In this document: positions 1 through 8,141 of the stretch, piece after piece | Position numbering within the stretch: position 1 is the first letter of the stretch | Layout: each line of letters starts with the position of its first letter | Assembly (NCBI GenBank): GCA_009930305.1 | Contig: RZYM01000006.1 | Coordinates: 51,062 to 115,061 of the forward strand | Direction of reading: 5' to 3' | Source: Bacteroidia bacterium | GTDB lineage: Bacteria > Bacteroidota > Bacteroidia > Bacteroidales > Paludibacteraceae | DNA: 64,000 bases | Notes under the pieces: model-generated | Databases searched by the model: none | Told to the model about the DNA's origin: nothing | Seen by the model: only the letters and a program-made list of their open reading frames with translations | Program-made: the position numbers and the translations under genes

Positions 1-131
1 TACATCGTTATGATGTCTCTTTTAACATACATCATAAACAAATCGCGGTATCTCCACAATTCTTTAAAATCAACCTCCCATAATTTATTATGAGGTTTAA
101 TAATAGTTGTCCAAGTTTTATCTGAGGTCAT
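1..131 (-). CDS. ABC-2 type polysaccharide/O-antigen exporter permease (Wzm-like), N-terminus only
   Basis: The minus strand opens with an ATG at 131 and reads 43 codons to the window edge without a stop. The peptide begins MTSDKTWTTIIKPHNK and continues WEVDFKELWRYRDLFMMYVKRD. The pattern LW-x(3)-ELW-x-YRDL-x(4)-KRDI is what I know from the cytoplasmic N-terminus of Wzm/RfbD-type ABC-2 permeases, which pair with a Wzt ATPase to export lipid-linked glycans across the inner membrane. The gene follows the DUF6056 gene by 31 bases on the same strand, consistent with one operon. Only the amphipathic N-terminus is visible, so the family call rests on a short stretch. Confidence 0.65.
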   Translation of the reverse strand, partial: MTSDKTWTTIIKPHNKLWEVDFKELWRYRDLFMMYVKRDIITM

Positions 132-162
132 ATAAATTATTTATTTTCAAAAAGCATAAAGA

Positions 163-1644
163 TTATTCACAATTTTCCCAACCAATAATATCATAATTCA
201 AAGAAAAATACTGTTTAATTGCATTATTTTTCCAACAAGTTTTACCTTCACTTATTCCATATAGCATATATGGGAAATAATATTCCTCAATCATTGCTGA
301 AGGTTTAATATATTTAACCATAGCATTTCTAAGTTTAGCGTATGATGATAATTCCTGTTTAATTTTAAATGGTTTTACAATAGCTATACCTTTAAATCCT
401 TGGTTTTCTAATTGAATTAATTTTTCGTTTCTTAAATTGACGTCATTGTAATATTGTTTTGCTCTGGCAAAATCCAAATTGCAACAATATATAGACAGTA
501 TTATCAAACAACATAATGAGATCACAATCAATGTATCAATCAATTTATTTGATATATTATATCTATTACCTATTATAATACCAACAAATAAGAATACTGC
601 TACAATAATAAAAGACATATAAGAGAATGACCTTAAGGGAGCATACCAATTCATAACTGCTACACACGGTGCTATTGCAATCATAATAAATGCCAACAAA
701 CAAACAGCGATAATTACATAAAACTTCCATGTAATTTTATAATGCGACAATATTGTTTGCCCATTTCTTTTCATTATATAACCAATATATAGGGATATAG
801 GAAATAATATTATGAAATATGCAGACTTAGATGATAGTCTCCATATAAAAATAAAAGAAGCAAATATTTCTTTGTAGATTAATTCACTAAAAGAAAAGAT
901 TCTATCATGATTTACACCATTAAGTCTTACCTCATTACCGGGAGCAAACAACATGAATAAAAAACCAACAAATATAATTATGAGGCATATCATTAATCGC
1001 AAATTTTTCTTATTATTAAGCATAATTTTTAGAGAACGACACTTATACCATCTCCAAATAAATACAATGACGTATAATAATATAACCAACGGAGTAAATG
1101 TTTCTGCTATTCCACTTAAATATATTGACAAAATAACGATAAAGATCCATGTATATACATTATTGTTTTTGTTAGCAAATAAAAGATAGCTTAATAAGAT
1201 TACAGCCCATATACAAAAGATGTATGAAAAACAACAAATCCAATATAGTGTACTAAATTCAAGCAATGACATCAAACCAATATTTGTAAATAAAACAGAA
1301 AATGTTATTTTGCGAAATGCAGATATGTTTGGAACTAAATAATTAATCCAGATATAGAGACTAAGATACCCAAAAACTAAATTAACGATAAAGAAAATTG
1401 AATAAAAATTAGTATAAATCGCAAATTTTGTAAGTAAACCACTCACAAAAAATGCACTAAATCGTCCTTGCCAATTCATATATAAATCAGCAACATATTT
1501 CCATATTGATTTTGTTCCTAAATCAGCAACAAAACCATAGTCATCCAATGACAATACATTGTATGCTGATAGATATGACAAATATATTGTCGAAGATGTT
1601 GCTGCAATAATTAATAATATGTCAATTAATACTTTCTTTTTCAT
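163..1644 (-). CDS. DUF6056-type polytopic membrane protein, probable GT-C glycosyltransferase
   Basis: A 493-residue protein with about 11-12 hydrophobic segments. An acidic pair (LSLDDYGF, D34-D35) follows the first membrane segment, where GT-C glycosyltransferases that use polyprenyl-phosphate sugars keep their catalytic aspartate. The C-terminal 110 residues are hydrophilic and probably periplasmic. DUF6056 proteins are typical of bacterial surface-glycan loci. The likely role is to move a sugar from an undecaprenyl carrier to a glycan or lipid on the periplasmic side. The start codon overlaps the stop of the upstream wecE-like gene by 4 bases (ATGA), so the two are translationally coupled. 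Specificity cannot be read from the sequence. Confidence 0.7.
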   Translation of the reverse strand: MKKKVLIDILLIIAATSSTIYLSYLSAYNVLSLDDYGFVADLGTKSIWKYVADLYMNWQGRFSAFFVSGLLTKFAIYTNFYSIFFIVNLVFGYLSLYIWINYLVPNISAFRKITFSVLFTNIGLMSLLEFSTLYWICCFSYIFCIWAVILLSYLLFANKNNNVYTWIFIVILSIYLSGIAETFTPLVILLYVIVFIWRWYKCRSLKIMLNNKKNLRLMICLIIIFVGFLFMLFAPGNEVRLNGVNHDRIFSFSELIYKEIFASFIFIWRLSSKSAYFIILFPISLYIGYIMKRNGQTILSHYKITWKFYVIIAVCLLAFIMIAIAPCVAVMNWYAPLRSFSYMSFIIVAVFLFVGIIIGNRYNISNKLIDTLIVISLCCLIILSIYCCNLDFARAKQYYNDVNLRNEKLIQLENQGFKGIAIVKPFKIKQELSSYAKLRNAMVKYIKPSAMIEEYYFPYMLYGISEGKTCWKNNAIKQYFSLNYDIIGWENCE

Positions 1645-2777
1645 ATAATCTCACAAATTAATTTAACATCCTCTTCAGTCAAATCATAATACATTGGCAG
1701 ACGTACCAAACAATCAGCAAATTTGTCGCAATTAGGTAAATCGCGTCCATCATGTTTATTCTGATAATATGTGCTGCTGTGCAAACTCAAGTAATGGAAT
1801 ACAGCTAATATATCGTTGTCTTTAAGTTTTTTAATTAATGCAGTACGCTCTTCTAAATTATTGCATACCAAATAAAACATGTGCGCATTGTTAGTGGCAT
1901 AAGATGGCAAATCCGGTAATGAAAACATACCCTTATCTGCTAATGGTTCTAGCAATCTGTAGTAGGTATTCCATAACTGCTTGCGCTTATCTTGAATAAT
2001 ATCAAGATGCTCTACTTGAGCCCACAAAAAAGCAGCTATAACCTCACTCGGTAAAAAAGAAGAGCCTGTATCAACCCAACCATATTTATTAACTTCTCCC
2101 CTAAAAAATTCTGCTCTGTTTGTTCCCTTTTCCCAAATAATTTCAGCACGGCGGATAAAACGTTCATCATTTATCGCCAACATTCCACCTTCACCCGAAA
2201 TAATGTTCTTTGTTTCGTGAAATGAAAATGCAGCTAAATGCCCGATCGAACCTAATGCTTTTTTCTCTCCTGTTTTTGGCGAAATATAGTATGAATCAAT
2301 CGCTTGTGCAGCATCTTCAACAACCAATAAATTATGGCGATTAGCGACGTCCATAATCTTATCCATATCGCAAGCTACACCTGCATAATGCACAGGTACA
2401 ATAACTTTCGTTTTGGGCGTGATTAAAGCCTCTATTTTATCGGCATCAATATTGGGATTGTTTTTATAGCTATCTGCAAATACAATTTTCGCTCCGGCAC
2501 GCACAAATGCCAATGCAGATGATACGAATGTATAACTTGGAACAATTACTTCATCACCCGGCTGAATGTTGCAAAGAATAGCAGTCATTTCAAGTGCATC
2601 CGTACAACTTGTTGTAAGTAAGCACTTTCTAAAACCGTAACAATCTTCAAAATACTTTTGGCATTTCTTGGTAAAATCGCCATTACCTGACAATTTTCCT
2701 TTGAAAACCGCCTGATACATATAATGCGCTTCTTTACCGGTAAGATACGGAAGATTAAAAGGAATATGATGTGTCAT
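1641..2777 (-). CDS. wecE: dTDP-4-amino-4,6-dideoxygalactose transaminase (WecE/RffA-like)
   Basis: A 378-residue fold-type I PLP enzyme of the DegT/DnrJ/EryC1/StrS family, full length for the family. The cofactor motif EDAAQ lies at residues 154-158 and the PLP lysine is K190 in SFHETKN, a motif characteristic of WecE/RffA within the family. WecE converts dTDP-4-keto-6-deoxyglucose to dTDP-4-amino-4,6-dideoxygalactose (dTDP-Fuc4N), a precursor of surface polysaccharides. No rmlA/rmlB gene is in the window, so the substrate must come from elsewhere in the genome. It begins a transcription unit that continues into the DUF6056 and Wzm-like genes, with a candidate -7 box about 90 bases upstream. 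Confidence 0.88.
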   Translation of the reverse strand: MTHHIPFNLPYLTGKEAHYMYQAVFKGKLSGNGDFTKKCQKYFEDCYGFRKCLLTTSCTDALEMTAILCNIQPGDEVIVPSYTFVSSALAFVRAGAKIVFADSYKNNPNIDADKIEALITPKTKVIVPVHYAGVACDMDKIMDVANRHNLLVVEDAAQAIDSYYISPKTGEKKALGSIGHLAAFSFHETKNIISGEGGMLAINDERFIRRAEIIWEKGTNRAEFFRGEVNKYGWVDTGSSFLPSEVIAAFLWAQVEHLDIIQDKRKQLWNTYYRLLEPLADKGMFSLPDLPSYATNNAHMFYLVCNNLEERTALIKKLKDNDILAVFHYLSLHSSTYYQNKHDGRDLPNCDKFADCLVRLPMYYDLTEEDVKLICEII

Positions 2778-3381
2778 AGTTGAGTTGTAAAATCATTCAT
2801 GTTTTGTAAATATTGGAGTAATAGGTATTTTAACTAGTCGCACCTGCACACAATCAAAATATTTTGCAAAGATAAAGAAACAAATGCAAATACTAATGAA
2901 TAATGTTATAATTTAGGTATTATACATGCTTTTACCTTACGAAAATTAACAAAAAAGGAGATTTTGTGTAATAACACTTTCACTTTTTAAACAAATTCTC
3001 TTTGATTCTTAGTGAACATGCCGCCATGTCAAAAAAAAATACAGTTTATATGGATTTTGTGATTTTCCATCTCCCAACTCTCTGACGACTTTTACGATCT
3101 TCGTCTAACAGTGTTTTGACTTCTTCATTTTCTTTTCTTAATTAATACCTAATTAAGAATCTTTATATTTGTTGGGAAGCATACAGAGAAATTATAATAT
3201 CATAATTTTGCAAATTTAATTATAATTAAATTCAAATGGGAATTGATAAAACAAAAACATTATAAAGAATAGATTTTGAAAATTCAAATAAGTTATTTTG
3301 TTGTTTTTTTGTTGTCACACTTGTTAATTTGAACTATATGCCTTATTCACTAGAGCGTTCAATATAACAATTAGAACACAC
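2778..3381. other. 604-base gap between wecE and the SMR gene, with an AT-rich hairpin
   Basis: I see no gene here on either strand. It holds the candidate wecE -7 box and an inverted repeat at 3135-3159 (10-base arms TTCTTAATTA and TAATTAAGAA around a 5-base loop), which could act as a weak terminator for the minus-strand operon ending at 3382. The rest is A/T-rich with short homopolymer runs. The gap may mark a junction where the polysaccharide locus was rearranged. Confidence 0.5.
2867..2874 (-). promoter_or_regulatory. Candidate Bacteroidota -7 element upstream of wecE
   Basis: On the minus strand the sequence reads TATCTTTG, a perfect match to TAnnTTTG. I see no convincing TTTG at the usual 19-20 base distance upstream, so this is half a promoter by motif. 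It would give a leader of roughly 85 bases before the ATG at 2777. Confidence 0.4.
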
Positions 3382-3714
3382 TTAAATAAAAAACACCACC
3401 ACCCCTACCATTATTACAGCTATTGCAATAACTTTTTGTTTGTTAATCTTTTCGTTAAAGAAGAATAATGCGAGAGTTGGAACGAATAAATAGCTTAATG
3501 ACTCTATAATGGAGACTTCTTTTACCAACACGCCTCTTCTCATAGCAAAGATATTGACAAAAAGAGATACAAACATTAAGCCATAGCCACCTATCACTTT
3601 CCAATTCAAATATTCTAATAGAAACGAGTTATGCTCAGCTTTCGAGCTACTTTTTAGCAACATTTGTGAAAAAGAAGCTATTAATACACTTATAACAACT
3701 AATAAGTAATACAT
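3382..3714 (-). CDS. EamA/SMR-type four-helix membrane protein, second subunit
   Basis: A 110-residue protein with four predicted membrane helices, the size of a small-multidrug-resistance (SMR) or ArnE/ArnF subunit and half an EamA transporter. The first helix has the SQMLLKSS pattern seen in this superfamily and the fourth helix ends MVGVVVFFI. It lies 38 bases behind a second, related 120-residue protein. Paired half-size proteins next to a GT2 enzyme with two C-terminal helices recall ArnE-ArnF, which flip undecaprenyl-phosphate aminoarabinose. I infer a heterodimeric flippase for an undecaprenyl-phosphate sugar; export of a small molecule is the alternative. Confidence 0.65.
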   Translation of the reverse strand: MYYLLVVISVLIASFSQMLLKSSSKAEHNSFLLEYLNWKVIGGYGLMFVSLFVNIFAMRRGVLVKEVSIIESLSYLFVPTLALFFFNEKINKQKVIAIAVIMVGVVVFFI

Positions 3715-3752
3715 AATTTCTATTTATTATTCTGCCATAATATGTACAAGTA

Positions 3753-4109
3753 TCATGCTTTTGCAAATAATGCTATGCCAATAATGATAATTGTTCCACC
3801 AATAATATTATTCAATGTTATGCCCTCACCAAAGATAAGAGCCGAAAACATAAGTACAAAAATAAGACTTGTACCCTTAAACATATACGCAGTAGTAAGC
3901 TCAATGCGTTTAAGTACCTGCTGCCATATTACTGCGTAAATTCCTAATATCACAACAATTGCCGCAACTCCACCAAAAAATGTTACACTCAAGAACTCTT
4001 GCTGCGAAGTAAACTTAGTTGCAATAGATACTGAGGCATAAAAAAAATTTACAAGAAGTAAAATAACAACTGAATTTATATTTATTTTGCTATTATGATG
4101 ATATGTCAT
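3753..4109 (-). CDS. EamA/SMR-type four-helix membrane protein, first subunit
   Basis: Four hydrophobic helices in about 118 residues, with motifs of the drug/metabolite transporter superfamily (MFKGTSLIFVLMFSALIFGE, then an I/G-rich last helix). A longer reading from 4115 exists, but the ATG at 4109 overlaps the stop of the upstream aminotransferase-like gene as ATGA and is the better start. With the 110-residue protein at 3382-3714 it probably forms a two-subunit flippase, as proposed for ArnE/ArnF. The charged sequence HHNSK before the first helix suggests a cytoplasmic N-terminus. Confidence 0.65.
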   Translation of the reverse strand: MTYHHNSKININSVVILLLVNFFYASVSIATKFTSQQEFLSVTFFGGVAAIVVILGIYAVIWQQVLKRIELTTAYMFKGTSLIFVLMFSALIFGEGITLNNIIGGTIIIIGIALFAKA

Positions 4110-5023
4110 ACACATTGATTTATTATATCACAAGTTCTTTGTGCTTGCTCCTCGGTATAATGAAAATCATTAAACAAATTAATTATTTTATTATGTAAAC
4201 TAACAGATTGAACATGGATATCATTATTAAACAATATATTGCATGGTTTGTAATGTGAACTTGCATATAATCCATTTTCAAAGAGTTTATTTAATATTTC
4301 AATCTTATTTTCTACAATAATATTAAATCGCCAATTTTGAAAAGAATCGTCTAAAATAATGTTCTGCGGCAATATTTGTTTATAGATATTATTTATTCTG
4401 GTTTTATGAGCAATTGTAGCAATAATTTTGTTTATAACTATTGATTTATATTCATTTATGTTATCAATAGAATTTGTATTAAGCCAACCTTGAGGGACTT
4501 GTTTGATCTTTACACCACTATGAAATGCCCTTTTATAATAATTTTCTATATCAAAATCTATAAATTTTGCTTCAGCTTTTTCTATTAATTTATTAATGTA
4601 AGCATAACCACCATACCCTAATTCTATTTGCTTAGCATATCCTGTACTATATAAAACCAAGTCAACATTATTATTAATTAATTCATCAAAGTTTGGTAAA
4701 CACAAACATTTATCGTCAATTATTTTACAATCAGGTTGTATTAATTTTATTTTATTGAAAAGCAGATCTGTTTCGTAAACATGTCCGTATGTTCTGACAA
4801 ATACTATTCCCGCACACTTTGTTTTACTAAGTTGATCAATAATAATATCTTCATCTATGCATAAGGTATATTTATTTATATCAACAAAACGAAATGGGAT
4901 TTGCGCAAGATTAAAAGTTAATGGAACTATAGGGCATACGTTAGCAGGAATTAAATATAAGCCAGGATAAGACTTAATAAAGCTATATAATATAGCTGCA
5001 GCTCTTTGTGCAAATAGAATCAT
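4106..5023 (-). CDS. Short DegT/DnrJ-like PLP-dependent aminotransferase
   Basis: A 305-residue protein, shorter than the usual 370-400 of DegT/StrS enzymes. The N-terminal part carries the fold's landmarks (LIPANVCPIVPLTF, then FVDINKYT). An aspartate pair at 103-104 (IIDDKC) stands where family members have the EDxAQ cofactor motif, and YSTGYAKQIELGYGGY places K131 where the PLP lysine is expected. The small C-terminal domain is shortened. It would add an amino group to a keto-sugar, or act on another small molecule, for the lipid-linked sugar made by the adjacent GT2 enzyme. It overlaps the GT2 gene by one base. Divergence is high, so catalysis is not certain. Confidence 0.6.
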   Translation of the reverse strand: MILFAQRAAAILYSFIKSYPGLYLIPANVCPIVPLTFNLAQIPFRFVDINKYTLCIDEDIIIDQLSKTKCAGIVFVRTYGHVYETDLLFNKIKLIQPDCKIIDDKCLCLPNFDELINNNVDLVLYSTGYAKQIELGYGGYAYINKLIEKAEAKFIDFDIENYYKRAFHSGVKIKQVPQGWLNTNSIDNINEYKSIVINKIIATIAHKTRINNIYKQILPQNIILDDSFQNWRFNIIVENKIEILNKLFENGLYASSHYKPCNILFNNDIHVQSVSLHNKIINLFNDFHYTEEQAQRTCDIINQCV

Positions 5024-5961
5024 TAATGTTTATTTTCAAAATTAACAATTTCACGAATAACATATTGCGGTGCATTATTCTGATTTATGTAAATACGACC
5101 TACATACTCACCCAACATCCCTAATAAAAACATCAACATTCCACCAATAAAAAGTATAACAGACATTAACGAAGCATATCCTGAAGGCACATCATTTGAA
5201 ATCAATCGCATAAGAACAATATATATTCCATACACTACACCTATTCCAGCGACAACAAACCCTAACATAGTGGACATTCTTAATGGCTTAACTGAAAATG
5301 CAGTAAAACCATTCATCCATAATTTTATTAATCTGAATAATGAATATCCAGACTGACCATCTATTCTTTTTCTATGTTTAACAACAACTCCGCCTATCCG
5401 TTTAGTTGTTCTAAATATTAAACCACTAATATAAGCGTAACAATTATTAAATTTGATTATTTCTTCTATTACATACTTTCTTACTACAAAAAAACTTGTT
5501 GGGTTTAGATCTTTAGGTCTATCAAGTAATATTTCACCCATTTTACGATTAATATTACTGCCTATCCGTCTATACCATTTTTGCATTGTATGCTCATAGC
5601 ATCCATATACAATATCAAAATCACCATTTTCTAACTTGTCAATTAATTGCCATAACTCATCTATAGGACTCTGACCATCATCATCTAACGATACTATAAT
5701 ATCGCCTGTAGCATATCTGTAACCTGCAAGTAAAGCAGATTGTTGCCCGAAGTTCTTTGCGAAACAAATTGCTTTTATTTTTGAATTAGCACATAAATTT
5801 CTAATAACATGCCATACATTATCTTTTGAAAAATCATTCACAAGAATAATTTCGTAATCATAATTATCACGCTGTGAAACCATCATAATAATTTCTTTTA
5901 CAACTTTTTCGATGGTTTTCTCTGAATTATAGCATGGTATAACAAAGCTAAGTTTTTTCAT
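5023..5961 (-). CDS. GT2 polyprenyl-phosphate glycosyltransferase (ArnC/GtrB/DPM1-like)
   Basis: 312 residues: an N-terminal GT-A domain (SFVIPCYNSEKTI, then the metal/nucleotide motif SLDDDGQ at residues 92-97) followed by two membrane helices at roughly 228-250 and 262-285. That layout is typical of ArnC, GtrB and dolichyl-phosphate mannose synthases, which transfer a sugar from a nucleotide donor to undecaprenyl phosphate on the cytoplasmic face. Its stop overlaps the aminotransferase-like gene and it lies one base from the SDR gene, so all are one operon. With the downstream SMR pair and the DUF6056 protein it suggests a complete charge, flip and transfer route. Confidence 0.85.
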   Translation of the reverse strand: MKKLSFVIPCYNSEKTIEKVVKEIIMMVSQRDNYDYEIILVNDFSKDNVWHVIRNLCANSKIKAICFAKNFGQQSALLAGYRYATGDIIVSLDDDGQSPIDELWQLIDKLENGDFDIVYGCYEHTMQKWYRRIGSNINRKMGEILLDRPKDLNPTSFFVVRKYVIEEIIKFNNCYAYISGLIFRTTKRIGGVVVKHRKRIDGQSGYSLFRLIKLWMNGFTAFSVKPLRMSTMLGFVVAGIGVVYGIYIVLMRLISNDVPSGYASLMSVILFIGGMLMFLLGMLGEYVGRIYINQNNAPQYVIREIVNFENKH

Positions 5962-5962
5962 A

Positions 5963-6958
5963 TTATAACGTCATAGGTTCCTGACCTGTTTTAATGAAAT
6001 GATAATTTTTATATAATTTGATTTTCCATTCTATTTTATAATCTTCATACATGTTTATTAAGTCTGTATATTGCGGATTCCACTGAAGCCTTTTTTTTGC
6101 TTTAGATATGTCATATATATAACCCCTACTCAGTCCTTGCTTTTCCGGAAATAATAAAATTTCTGATTTTTTATTTGTTTTAAAAACTTCCGCAATTGCA
6201 TTTGCTTCATCAAACTGTGAATATCCAACGCCACTGGCAATATTAAATACTCCTTTAGTCTCATTACTATTTATTGCACACTCAAAAGCACTTAAAACAT
6301 CTTTAATATAAACGTGATCTCTTTTTTTACTTTGATCGCCCCATACTTCAATAGGTAAACCTTTTAATGCATTCTCAAAATAAATTTCTAAAGCACTTTT
6401 ATGGTATGTTCCGTCAATATCTAAATGACCTAATATTTCGCCATAACCACGAACACCGGTAAGGCGTAAAGCTATGCCATTCATTCCAAAATCTTTGTTA
6501 AAATAATCAACAAAATTTTCTGCTGCTATTTTTGATATAATATATGGTGAATGGTCGCCTCTAAACGAAATCGTATCATTTTCTGATATAACAAGTTTTT
6601 GAACATCATTATACACTTTGTGAGATGATGCCAAAACAAACTTTTTGATGTCATTTTTTTTGCAATATTCAAGCAATTTATATACACCTATTGTGTTAAT
6701 TTCAAAAAATTTAGATACCGGGGTTTCATGTTCAGCCAAGCATGCGGATAAATCAACAATTACATCAATATTTAATGGTAATGATTTAAAAGAATCAACA
6801 TCATTAATATCAAAATACTGATGTTTAACATTTTGCGTATCAAAAAAATCAAAAACTTTTTTTGAACGCCCCAAAGCTAAGACATCATATCCTTTTTTTT
6901 GCAAATACGGACACAAATATCTGCCAACGTAACCTGTTGCTCCTATTATTGCTATCAT
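5963..6958 (-). CDS. NAD-dependent epimerase/dehydratase (extended SDR)
   Basis: 331 residues with the Rossmann motif GATGYVG at 6-12 and the catalytic Y139-x3-K143 (SPYIISK). SSH at 111-113 supplies the usual serine near the active site. Extended SDRs of this type epimerise, dehydrate or reduce nucleotide-linked sugars. It is sandwiched between the ATP-grasp gene (4-base ATGA overlap) and the GT2 gene, so it probably prepares the sugar that the GT2 enzyme loads on the lipid carrier. The reaction cannot be assigned from motifs alone. Confidence 0.8.
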   Translation of the reverse strand: MIAIIGATGYVGRYLCPYLQKKGYDVLALGRSKKVFDFFDTQNVKHQYFDINDVDSFKSLPLNIDVIVDLSACLAEHETPVSKFFEINTIGVYKLLEYCKKNDIKKFVLASSHKVYNDVQKLVISENDTISFRGDHSPYIISKIAAENFVDYFNKDFGMNGIALRLTGVRGYGEILGHLDIDGTYHKSALEIYFENALKGLPIEVWGDQSKKRDHVYIKDVLSAFECAINSNETKGVFNIASGVGYSQFDEANAIAEVFKTNKKSEILLFPEKQGLSRGYIYDISKAKKRLQWNPQYTDLINMYEDYKIEWKIKLYKNYHFIKTGQEPMTL

Positions 6959-8070
6959 ATTTTAACTTTTTTATTCGATTGATATATGAAATAACCACTT
7001 CTTTCTGCACTACACGTAATATTTTTAAGTTCTTCGTTTGAGATTTCGGCTTTTATAATTTGAGGATGTGATTGATAATTAAGTATATACGGTTTTACAT
7101 ATTCCGTTTCTTTGCATAAGAAATAAACGCCCGAATATGATTTACGATTTAAGATAGGCACATTAAATTTATTTAAGGCGACTTCGATAACTCCTTTCAA
7201 AAAATCATAACCTGTAGATAATTGTACAAGATCTGAACCTATAAAATCACCTCCCATACGTGCGCCTAATTCTATTATAAAAATTTCACCATCAGCTGTT
7301 ATCTTATATTCGGTATGAGATGCTCCGTTAGTTATTCCTAATGCATTTAAAGCCTTTACAGTAATCGCATTAATCTCTGTTTTTATAGCATCAGACAAAT
7401 TTGATGGCTGATGATGCTCTAATTCTACAAAATGAGGTGCTTCTGTTGTAACCTTATCTGTAATTGCCAATGGATAATGTTGCCCTTTATAACTGATAAA
7501 TTCAACGCTGATTTCTCGACCATCAACAAACTGCTCTACCATTGCTTGTTTTAAAAAAGAATCAGAAAGGGCTTGATTAATAGCTATTCTAAGTTCGGCA
7601 TTATTATTAACCTTTGAAACTCCCATACTGCCAGAACGATCAACAGGTTTAACAATTAAAGGAAACTTTAAATCTTTGTCTTTTAAATCGGTATAAGATG
7701 TAATCTTTTGAAACCAAGGACATGGAACATCAGCCTTATAAAAAGCTTCGCGCATTAAAGCTTTATTATTTGCCCTAACTGCAGCATCATAATTATTACC
7801 TATAATCCCCATATTATTAGCGACGTATGCAACAGTTGGTGCAGCAACATCCGAAGCAATTGTACATATACCATCTATCTTTTCGGATATACAGATTGCT
7901 AATATTTCTTCCTTCTCAATAATAGAAATAGGATAAAATTTATCGACCACTTCTGCGCATACGGCCCCTTCTTTCCATGCAAAACAAATGGTATATATAC
8001 CCATTTCTTTAGCTTTTAAAACCAAAGGTTCTTGTAAGTAGCCGGCTCCTATAATTGCAAGTTTTTTCAT
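6955..8070 (-). CDS. ATP-grasp domain carboxylate-amine ligase-like protein
   Basis: 371 residues with an N-terminal Rossmann-like preATP-grasp domain (MKKLAIIGAGYLQEP) and a central ATP-grasp fold: ADP-binding lysines in FPLIVKPVDRSGSMGV and the metal-binding motif FIIELGARMGGDF. It resembles carbamoyl-phosphate synthase large-chain/biotin-carboxylase-type and PylC/CarB-like ligases that join a carboxylate to an amine. In this operon, next to sugar-modifying enzymes and an aminotransferase-like protein, it could attach an amino acid or other acid to an amino-sugar; this is inference. Its stop overlaps the SDR start. Confidence 0.75.
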   Translation of the reverse strand: MKKLAIIGAGYLQEPLVLKAKEMGIYTICFAWKEGAVCAEVVDKFYPISIIEKEEILAICISEKIDGICTIASDVAAPTVAYVANNMGIIGNNYDAAVRANNKALMREAFYKADVPCPWFQKITSYTDLKDKDLKFPLIVKPVDRSGSMGVSKVNNNAELRIAINQALSDSFLKQAMVEQFVDGREISVEFISYKGQHYPLAITDKVTTEAPHFVELEHHQPSNLSDAIKTEINAITVKALNALGITNGASHTEYKITADGEIFIIELGARMGGDFIGSDLVQLSTGYDFLKGVIEVALNKFNVPILNRKSYSGVYFLCKETEYVKPYILNYQSHPQIIKAEISNEELKNITCSAERSGYFIYQSNKKVKI

Positions 8071-8141
8071 TAAAATATATTACCATATATCTAAAAAACT
8101 ACCTTTCTGCACGCATTGGATTCTGTATAAAATCTTGATTA

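Noticed and set aside
2778..3381. A tRNA or small RNA gene in the 600-base gap
   Set aside because: No cloverleaf pairing or conserved T-loop could be found; only an AT-rich hairpin is evident.
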